A stretch of DNA of 18,967 bases, taken from the NCBI GenBank assembly GCA_036787815.1, contig DAIQOP010000043.1, positions 1 through 18,967 on the forward strand, given 5' to 3'. The first letter of the stretch is position 1. The number at the start of each line of letters is the position of its first letter. This document shows positions 13,518 to 18,967 of this stretch, one piece after another. Made by a program: the position numbers and the translations under genes. This DNA is from DATBAK01 sp036787815 (GTDB lineage Bacteria > Actinomycetota > Acidimicrobiia > IMCC26256 > PALSA-610). The notes beneath the pieces were generated by a model. The model was not told the origin of the DNA, made no database searches, and was given only the letters and a program-made list of their open reading frames with translations.

Positions 13518-15280
13518 GAGACCTCGATGCTGGAGAGGAGCGACGTGTGCGCCGCGGCGGAGAGCGGTCGCGCGAGCAGGAAGCCCTGGCCGAGGGCGCA
13601 GCCGTACGCTCGGAGGAGGTCGGCCTCTTCGGCGGTCTCGATCCCTTCGGCGATCGTGCGCAGACCGAGGGTCGTGCCGAGCTGGGCGAGTGCCGCGACG
13701 ATCGAGTTGCCGCGCGCCGCGGGTCCGTCGGCACCGTGCAGGCCGGCGACGAAGGTGCGGTCGATCTTGAAGAAGTCGATCGGGAGCCGTTGCAGATTGG
13801 CGAGTGACGCGTATCCCGTGCCGAAGTCGTCCATCCCGATGTGCACGCCGAGCTGTTGCACCGCCGTCAGCTCCACGGTCGCCGAGTGCCCGGCCCGGAG
13901 GAGCGCCGCCTCGGTGAGCTCGAGCCACAGGCGGTCGGGCTCGAGTCGCGAGCCTTCGAGGACGGTGCGCACGGTCGCGGCCAGGCCGCGCTCGGAGACC
14001 TGGCGGGTCGAGAGGTTGACCGAGACCCAGCCTTCCCAGCCGAGCTCGTCGCGCCACCGGCGGGCCTGGGCGCTCGCCTCGCGGAGCACCCACGTGCCGA
14101 GCTCGACGATGATGCCGGTCTGCTCGGCGATCGGCACGAAACCCTGCGGTGCGATCTCGCCGCGCGTCGGATGGTTCCAGCGCACGAGAGCCTCGGTGCC
14201 GACAACAGTGCCCGACTCGAGATCGAAGACCGGCTGGTAGTGCAGGACGAGCTCGTCGCGCTCGACTGCGCGGCGCAGCGCGCTCTCGAGCTCCAGGCGT
14301 TGCTCGACCTCGTCGACCAGCGCTTGGTCGAAGAACTGCCAGCGCGCCTTGCCGTTCTGCTTCGCCTTGTACATCGCGGCGTCGGCGTTGCGCAGGAGCA
14401 TCATCGGATCCGCGTGCACCGCGGCGTCGCCCTGCACCGTCACGATGCCGACGCTCACCGAGAGCACCGCCTCGGTCCCGTCGAGCACGATCGGCAGCTC
14501 GACGGCGTCGCGGATCTTCTCGGCGATCGTGGCCGCGTCGTCGGCGCTCTGCAGCCCCTCGCACAGGATCACGAACTCGTCTCCGCCGGTCCGGGCGATC
14601 GTGTCGGACGCCCGTCCGGTGTCGGTCAACCGGCGGGCGATCTCGACGAGCACACCGTCGCCGATCGCGTGGCCGAGGGTGTCGTTCACGTGTTTGAACT
14701 CGTCGAGGTCGCAGAAGAGCAACGCAAGGAGGCCGCTCGAGCGCGCGGCGTGGGCGAGCGCGACGCTCAGGCGGTCCATGAGCGCGACGCGGTTCGGGAG
14801 CCCGGTCAGCGAATCGCGCAGGCTGAGGTCGATGAGCGCGTCGGCCGCCTCCCTGCGCGCGCTCACGTTGCGGGCGTTGGTCACGACGCCGTGGACGGCC
14901 GGGTCGCCGAGCAGCGTCGTCGAGGTCGTCTCGAACCAGTGCCACGAGCCGTCGCGGGCGCGCAGGCGAAGCTCGATCGAGGGTTGCGGATCGTTCGCGA
15001 CCAGGAGGCGCTGCACCACTGCCTCGTGCACGGCGAGGTCTCCGGCGTGGATCAGGTCGCGTTCGTTCGTTCCGGTGAGCTCGCTCGGGAGATATCCGAG
15101 CGCGGCTTCGACCGACGGGCTGCAGTACGTGAACGTCCCGTCGATATCGGCGACGAACACGAGGTCGCGCATGCTCGCGATCAGCGCTTCGTGCCACGGC
15201 TCGCTCGCGGGCACGAGCCGCGAGCCTCGGCGCCGGTGCGCGCCGGCGGGCTGCGGCCGCCGTTTCGCAAGTGTCCGCAT
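13514..15280 (-). CDS. PAS-GGDEF-EAL cyclic-di-GMP turnover protein, all motifs intact
   Basis: A soluble bifunctional-looking enzyme of c-di-GMP metabolism (588 aa from the chosen start): GGDEF domains make c-di-GMP from two GTP, EAL domains cleave it to pGpG. A PAS domain spans about 28-145. The GGDEF domain (about 152-318) has the exact GGDEF motif at 232-236 and an intact product-inhibition site RxxD at 223-226, five residues before it. The EAL domain (about 330-585) has EALVRW at 363-368, Asn422, Glu454, the DDFGTG loop at 484-489, Lys505, EGIE at 545-548 and Gln565, so catalysis is plausible. No membrane segments. I choose ATG 15280 because GGGAG lies 6 nt before it; ATG 15295 would add five residues. 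The stop overlaps the WhiB start by 4 bp. Which activity dominates cannot be told. Confidence 0.93.
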   Translation of the reverse strand: MRTLAKRRPQPAGAHRRRGSRLVPASEPWHEALIASMRDLVFVADIDGTFTYCSPSVEAALGYLPSELTGTNERDLIHAGDLAVHEAVVQRLLVANDPQPSIELRLRARDGSWHWFETTSTTLLGDPAVHGVVTNARNVSARREAADALIDLSLRDSLTGLPNRVALMDRLSVALAHAARSSGLLALLFCDLDEFKHVNDTLGHAIGDGVLVEIARRLTDTGRASDTIARTGGDEFVILCEGLQSADDAATIAEKIRDAVELPIVLDGTEAVLSVSVGIVTVQGDAAVHADPMMLLRNADAAMYKAKQNGKARWQFFDQALVDEVEQRLELESALRRAVERDELVLHYQPVFDLESGTVVGTEALVRWNHPTRGEIAPQGFVPIAEQTGIIVELGTWVLREASAQARRWRDELGWEGWVSVNLSTRQVSERGLAATVRTVLEGSRLEPDRLWLELTEAALLRAGHSATVELTAVQQLGVHIGMDDFGTGYASLANLQRLPIDFFKIDRTFVAGLHGADGPAARGNSIVAALAQLGTTLGLRTIAEGIETAEEADLLRAYGCALGQGFLLARPLSAAAHTSLLSSIEVS

Positions 15281-15294
15281 TCGGCGCTCCCACA

Positions 15295-15311
15295 TACCCG
15301 GGTCTCGGGCA
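15295..15311 (-). promoter_or_regulatory. Short hairpin at the 5' end of the PAS-GGDEF-EAL gene
   Basis: On the minus strand TGCCCG and CGGGTA can pair (one G-U) around AGACC, and the last base of the stem is the A of the upstream ATG at 15295. It may hide that ATG and favour the ATG at 15280, or be a translational control element. A stem this short can arise by chance. Confidence 0.3.
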
Positions 15312-15365
15312 TTGTCAGGGTGCGCGCCGCGGGGTCTCGACGAGCGCAGGTGACCTCAAAGAACT

Positions 15366-15396
15366 TCGCTACCCGTCATTCTCTGCCGCGTGTCAA
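15366..15396 (-). promoter_or_regulatory. Possible promoter of the PAS-GGDEF-EAL/WhiB operon
   Basis: In the 132-bp gap between the GAF-ANTAR stop and the PAS-GGDEF-EAL start, the minus strand carries an exact -35 consensus TTGACA (15396-15391). No good -10 lies at the ideal distance: TAGCGA (15371-15366) is 19 bp away and GGTAGC is 17 bp away. The exact -35 supports a separate promoter, but read-through from the GAF-ANTAR gene cannot be excluded. Confidence 0.33.
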
Positions 15397-15427
15397 GTCG
15401 CGCACGGTGATGGGGCGGACGCGCAGA

Positions 15428-16165
15428 CTAGTGCCGCGGATCGAGCCCGTGTACGCCGAGCGTTCCGGCGACGACGCCGCGCGCGACGTCGACCAGCTTG
15501 AGGTTGTGGTTGCGCGCGTGCTCGCGCATCAGCGCGAAGGCAGCTTCGACATCGAGCCCCGCCCGTTCCGCGAGCACACCCTTCGCCTGCTCGATGACGA
15601 TTCGGCTGCGCAACGCGTGGTCGAGCTGGGCGTTCACGAGTTGCACCTCGAGCACGGCTCGATGCTGGAGGATGGCGATCGTCGCCGCGTCGGCCAGGGC
15701 CTGGCCCGCGACGACGTCGTCCTCCGCGAGGTCGGCCCGGTCGGCCCGGAAGAGGTTGAGCGCGCCGATGACCTCGCCCCGGAGCCGCAGCGGCAGCGCG
15801 TGCACCGAGTGGAAGCCGGCCTCCAGCGCGACGGGCTCGAAGCGGGGCCAGCGTGCGCGGTGGACGCCGAGGTGCTCGTTGAGCACGGGCCGGCGGGTCC
15901 GGTAGCAGTCGAGGCATGGGCCTTCCTGGCTCTGGAGCTCGAACAGCTCCACCAGGCGCATGGCCTCGTCCGACGATGCCACGACGCGGAGCTCGCCTTC
16001 GGCCGCAGCCAGCATCAGGCCGGCCGCCGACACGTCGAGCACCTCGACGCAGCGGTCGGCGAGCATGGTCAACAGATCGACCACGTCGAACTCGTCGACG
16101 AGCGTGTCGGCGAGCTGCACGAAGGTGCTCGTGAGTAGCGATTCTCTCGACATATTGCGCCTCAT
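15428..16165 (-). CDS. GAF-ANTAR RNA-binding antiterminator-type regulator
   Basis: A 245-aa cytoplasmic sensor-effector. Residues about 22-170 form a GAF sensor domain containing the segment QEGPCLDCYRTRRPV (80-94), with Cys84-x-x-Cys87, then ALPLRLRGEVIGALNLF (123-139). Residues about 177-234 are an ANTAR domain: QLDHALRSRIVIEQAKGVLAE (180-200), then LDVEAAFALMREHARNHNLKLVDVARGVV. ANTAR domains bind paired hexaloop hairpins in nascent RNA and stop transcription termination. The frame begins at GTG 16180, but ATG 16165 has GGGGAGG 6 nt before it, so I start there. There is no histidine kinase next to it; the GAF domain is the likely signal input. It lies upstream of the PAS-GGDEF-EAL/WhiB pair on the same strand and divergent from the second c-di-GMP gene. 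I found no convincing ANTAR hairpin pair in the adjacent leaders. Confidence 0.9.
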   Translation of the reverse strand: MRRNMSRESLLTSTFVQLADTLVDEFDVVDLLTMLADRCVEVLDVSAAGLMLAAAEGELRVVASSDEAMRLVELFELQSQEGPCLDCYRTRRPVLNEHLGVHRARWPRFEPVALEAGFHSVHALPLRLRGEVIGALNLFRADRADLAEDDVVAGQALADAATIAILQHRAVLEVQLVNAQLDHALRSRIVIEQAKGVLAERAGLDVEAAFALMREHARNHNLKLVDVARGVVAGTLGVHGLDPRH

Positions 16166-16171
16166 CTTGCG

Positions 16172-16178
16172 CCTCCCC
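16172..16178 (-). promoter_or_regulatory. Shine-Dalgarno of the GAF-ANTAR gene
   Basis: On the minus strand GGGGAGG lies 6 nt before ATG 16165 and partly overlaps the in-frame GTG at 16180, so initiation at 16165 is favoured. Confidence 0.65.
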
Positions 16179-16248
16179 ACGGTACGCCCGATCTCTCGAT
16201 CTCCCTGCGCTCGACTGTGGTGCGTACGTCTCGCACTCGCCGCCCGTT

Positions 16249-16266
16249 CCTGACGCTCACGTCAGG
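16249..16266. promoter_or_regulatory. 18-bp palindrome, candidate operator between the two divergent signalling genes
   Basis: CCTGACG (16249-16255) and CGTCAGG (16260-16266) are perfect inverted repeats around CTCA. It is 84 bp upstream of the GAF-ANTAR start and 148 bp upstream of the GSDEF-EAL start, a fitting place for a dimeric regulator site or a tetraloop hairpin. The TGAC/GTCA half-sites recall BldD-type boxes, but the spacing is one base too long. Confidence 0.45.
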
Positions 16267-16413
16267 GGCTGCCCGGCTCAAGAAGCGTGGGCGGTGTGAC
16301 GAAAGCATTGCACAGAGCCTCTCTCGAGACCCCGGCGAGGTTGCCGACTTCCGAGAGGACGAGCGCGATGCAATGCAACGTTCGGCCGGCGTGACATCTT
16401 CCGGTGCGGTCCT

Positions 16414-18921
16414 GTGCCGTTGACCGCGATCCTCGGTCGGCGCGAGCGGTTCGAGGTCGACGTCGCGCCGTGGTACGCCGCGCTCGTCGAGTCGACCGAC
16501 GACGCGATCGTCACGACCGGCCTCGACGGCACGATCCTGAGTTGGAGCGCCGGTGCCGAGCGGATGCACGGCTTCACGGCGACCGAGGCGATCGGGCAAC
16601 GACTCTCGCTGATCGTGCCGGCCGATCGGGCCGGCGAGATCCTCCAGGTGCTGCGTTCGGTGATTCGCGGCGACCGGGTCGGTCGGTTCGAGTCGATCCG
16701 TACGCGTCGCGATCGAACCCGCCTCGACGTCTCGGTCGCGGTCTCGGGAGTGCGCGACTCGACGGGGCGCGTGATCGGCGCGTTGATGGTCGCCCGCGAC
16801 ATCGGCGAGTCGAAGACGACCGAGTCGTTGCTCCACGCCAACCGCGTCGCGCTGGACGAAGCGCGCGAGCTCCTGGAGCGGGCCGAGCGCTCGAGTAGGA
16901 CCGGCAGCTGGATCTACGAGACGGCGGAACCGACGTCGCTGCGATGCTCTCCCGAATGCGTGCGGGTGCTCGGGCCCGCCGCCGGGACGCCGATCACCGT
17001 CGAGTCGTTCTTCGCGATGGTGCACCCCGACGATGACGAACGGGTACACGACGCGCTCGAACGCGCGCTCGATGATCACCGCTCGTACGACATCCACTAC
17101 CGGATCGTGGATCCCGACGGGTCGGTCCGATGGCTCCGCGCGTGGGCCGACCCCGAGTGCGACGAGCGTGGCGAACCCGTGCGCGTCCTCGGGGTCGTGC
17201 AGGACGTCACCGAGCGGCGCGCGGCCGACGAGGCCCTCCGCACGAGCGAGCGGCGGTTCCGTCTGCTCGCCGAGAACGCGCGAGATCTCATCTTCCGCAT
17301 CGCGGTGTTGCCCGAACCGCACTTCGAGTACGTCAGCCCGTCGTCGCTCGCGATCACGGGCTTCACGCCGGAGGATCTCTACGCGGACCCGAGCCTGACG
17401 ACGAGCCTCATCGCGGCCGAGCACGTGGTCGAGATCGAGACGCTGCTACGCGACGGTGGCATGACGGCACCGCTCGATGTCGAAGTGCGCCGCAAGGACG
17501 GCTCGGTCGCCTGGGTCAACGAGCAGCTGACGTTCGTTCGTGACGATGCCGGCGACGTGGTCGCGGTCGAAGGGATCGTGCGCGACATCACCGAACGCAA
17601 GCGCGCCGAGGCACAACTCGTGCACGTCGGCCGGCACGACGCGCTGACCGGGTTGCCGAATCGCGCGGCTCTCTGCGATCTCGTCGAGGAAGCCCGCACC
17701 CGGGCATCGGCCGCGGGGCATGCGGTCGTCGTGACTGCCCTCGACCTCGACGACTTCACCCTGATCAACGACACGCACGGGCACGACGTCGGCGACGTCG
17801 TGCTCCGCGCCGTATCCGAGAGGTTGTCGCACGCGTCGCGGGACGGAGCGTCGGTGGCGAGAACCGGAAGCGACGAGTTCGTCGTCATCGGCTCCGCCGC
17901 CACGGGCGAGCAGGCCGCCGCCGCCTTCGTCGAGCGCGCCCGAGTGGCGCTGCTGCAACCCGTCCGGTCGGGCGACGTGGAGTTGTTCGTACGCGCGGGT
18001 TTCGGCGTCGCGGTCGACGCGGCGTCTGCGGCTCCACGGCTGCTGTTGCGCAACGCCGACATCGCGCTGGCTCACGCCAAGCGAAACCGCGCGGGTGCGG
18101 GAGTCGAGTTCTTCAACTCCGAGATGCGCACGCGCACCAACGCGCGGTTCGCGCTCGCGAGCGACCTGCACCGAGCGCTCGAGCGCGACGAGTTCGAGCT
18201 CCGGTACCAGCCGATCGTGAGGCTGGCCGACGACGCGATCGTCGGCGCGGAGGCGTTGATCCGCTGGCGGCATCCGCAGCGCGGATTGATCGGTCCGACC
18301 GACTTCATCCCGTTGGCGGAGGACACCGGTCTCATCGTCGACATCGGCGCTTGGGTGGTCACCTCCGCGTGCACGGCGCTGCGGCGCTTGTCGGACTCCG
18401 ACCCGAAGCTCGCGGAGCTGGGCCTCTCGGTCAACGTGTCGGTGAAGCAGCTTCGCGTTCCGGGCCTCGTGGAAACCGTGGCCGCCGCGCTCGCCCGCTT
18501 CGAGATCGCGCCGGGCCGGCTGACCGTCGAAATGACCGAGAGCGTGTTCGCCGACGACCTCGGCGCCATCGATCGCGTGCTCGGTGAGCTGCGGGCCCTC
18601 GGCGTGCGCATCGCCGTCGACGACTTCGGAACCGGGTACTCCTCGCTCGCGTACCTGAAGCATCTCCCATTCGACACGCTCAAGATCGACCGCAGCATCG
18701 TCGAGGGGCTCGGTTCCGATCCCTGCGACGAAGCCATCGTGGCGAGCGCTCTCGGCGTCTCCCGCGCGCTCGGCCTGCTCGCGGTCGCCGAAGGCGTGGA
18801 GACGGCGGAGCAGCTCGCGACACTGAAGGCACTGGGTTGCGAGGCCGCGCAGGGCTTCTACTTCTCCGAGCCCGTGAGCACCGCCGACCTCGCTGCATTG
18901 GTGGTCGGCCGGGTCGACTGA
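16414..18921 (+). CDS. Triple-PAS GGDEF(GSDEF)-EAL protein, probable c-di-GMP phosphodiesterase
   Basis: A soluble 835-aa sensor enzyme. Three PAS domains lie at about 19-130, 160-268 and 278-397, each ending in a linker of the type RDIxExK, QDVTERR or RDITERK. The GGDEF-like domain (about 403-570) keeps the metal/GTP residues LDLDDF (443-448) but its signature is GSDEF (485-489), and the I-site RxxD is lost (RDGA at 476-479). Cyclase activity is therefore doubtful; GTP binding with allosteric control of the EAL domain is possible. The EAL domain (about 580-833) is complete: EALIRW (613-618), Asn674, Glu706 in EMTES, DDFGTG (736-741), Lys757, EGVE (793-796) and Gln813. No membrane segments. 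The GTG start at 16414 lacks a clear ribosome-binding site and is uncertain, but little sequence precedes the first PAS domain. The last 46 bp of the window after its TGA hold no gene I can see. Confidence 0.92.
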   Translation: MPLTAILGRRERFEVDVAPWYAALVESTDDAIVTTGLDGTILSWSAGAERMHGFTATEAIGQRLSLIVPADRAGEILQVLRSVIRGDRVGRFESIRTRRDRTRLDVSVAVSGVRDSTGRVIGALMVARDIGESKTTESLLHANRVALDEARELLERAERSSRTGSWIYETAEPTSLRCSPECVRVLGPAAGTPITVESFFAMVHPDDDERVHDALERALDDHRSYDIHYRIVDPDGSVRWLRAWADPECDERGEPVRVLGVVQDVTERRAADEALRTSERRFRLLAENARDLIFRIAVLPEPHFEYVSPSSLAITGFTPEDLYADPSLTTSLIAAEHVVEIETLLRDGGMTAPLDVEVRRKDGSVAWVNEQLTFVRDDAGDVVAVEGIVRDITERKRAEAQLVHVGRHDALTGLPNRAALCDLVEEARTRASAAGHAVVVTALDLDDFTLINDTHGHDVGDVVLRAVSERLSHASRDGASVARTGSDEFVVIGSAATGEQAAAAFVERARVALLQPVRSGDVELFVRAGFGVAVDAASAAPRLLLRNADIALAHAKRNRAGAGVEFFNSEMRTRTNARFALASDLHRALERDEFELRYQPIVRLADDAIVGAEALIRWRHPQRGLIGPTDFIPLAEDTGLIVDIGAWVVTSACTALRRLSDSDPKLAELGLSVNVSVKQLRVPGLVETVAAALARFEIAPGRLTVEMTESVFADDLGAIDRVLGELRALGVRIAVDDFGTGYSSLAYLKHLPFDTLKIDRSIVEGLGSDPCDEAIVASALGVSRALGLLAVAEGVETAEQLATLKALGCEAAQGFYFSEPVSTADLAALVVGRVD

Positions 18922-18967
18922 CGATCCTCATCCGACGAAGGGGCAGTGGCGGCAACCGGAATCGCAG

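Larger units (their letters stand above)
16166..16413. other. Divergent intergenic region of the signalling island
   Basis: These 248 bp separate the GAF-ANTAR gene (leftward) from the PAS-GSDEF-EAL gene (rightward) and should hold both promoters. I see an 18-bp palindrome (16249-16266) and a widely spaced 8-bp inverted repeat (GCATTGCA at 16305-16312, TGCAATGC at 16369-16376). I see no clear consensus -35/-10 pair in either direction. A 68-codon open frame (16217-16423) overlaps the start of the rightward gene and has no family features. Confidence 0.5.

Noticed and set aside
15296..15427. Possible ANTAR-target RNA in the leader of the c-di-GMP operon
   Set aside because: I looked for two adjacent hairpins with hexaloops having A at position 1 and G at position 4; the only candidate loop (AGCGAA) is closed almost wholly by G-U pairs.
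16305..16376. 8-bp inverted repeat GCATTGCA / TGCAATGC about 56 bp apart
   Set aside because: In about 250 bp an 8-bp inverted pair is expected by chance with substantial probability, and the arms are not placed like a dimer site.
16217..16423. A 68-codon open frame in the divergent intergenic region
   Set aside because: It overlaps the start of the large PAS protein, has no recognisable motif and no good ribosome-binding site; it is more likely chance in high-GC DNA.

Overview
The window is high-GC DNA with almost every base in tightly packed genes and many 4-bp start/stop overlaps. A WhiB-family protein (13194-13517) points to an Actinomycetota genome, since that family is essentially restricted to the phylum and its phages. 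The GAF-ANTAR protein and GTG starts fit. The mix of genes recalls environmental Acidimicrobiia-type actinobacteria, but that finer placement is a guess. I see no tRNA, rRNA, CRISPR array, insertion sequence or phage gene, and no gene-free stretch longer than about 250 bp.

Layout, left to right. (1) 1-2979 (+): the 3' end of a PadR-type regulator, then a complete molybdate ABC importer, modA-modB-modC, with overlapping stop/start codons. (2) 3047-6063 (+): a short-chain dehydrogenase, a cyclase-family metal hydrolase coupled to it, and a nitronate-monooxygenase-like flavoprotein. This looks like a small catabolic or detoxification cluster of unknown substrate. (3) 6128-10806: a divergent drug-export locus. 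A TetR regulator and a DHA2-type MFS exporter run rightward; a second DHA2 exporter with a translationally coupled DinB-like protein runs leftward. The 80-bp gap holds overlapping divergent -10 boxes inside an array of four alternating TTCCG/CGGAA half-sites. (4) 10850-12975: a NIPA/DMT-type membrane protein and a convergent CaiB/BaiF-type CoA-transferase that share the palindrome CTAG as their stop codons. (5) 13194-18921: a signalling island. A PAS-GGDEF-EAL protein with intact motifs overlaps a WhiB regulator gene by 4 bp. Upstream on the same strand is a GAF-ANTAR antiterminator-type protein. Divergent from that is a large PAS-PAS-PAS-GSDEF-EAL protein whose cyclase motif and I-site are degenerate but whose EAL site looks complete.

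The most interesting part is the signalling island. A bifunctional-looking cyclic-di-GMP enzyme is translationally coupled to a WhiB-type Fe-S transcription factor, next to an ANTAR protein and a second, probably phosphodiesterase-biased, enzyme. The sequence supports the gene arrangement and motif states directly. A functional pathway joining c-di-GMP turnover to WhiB output is inference.
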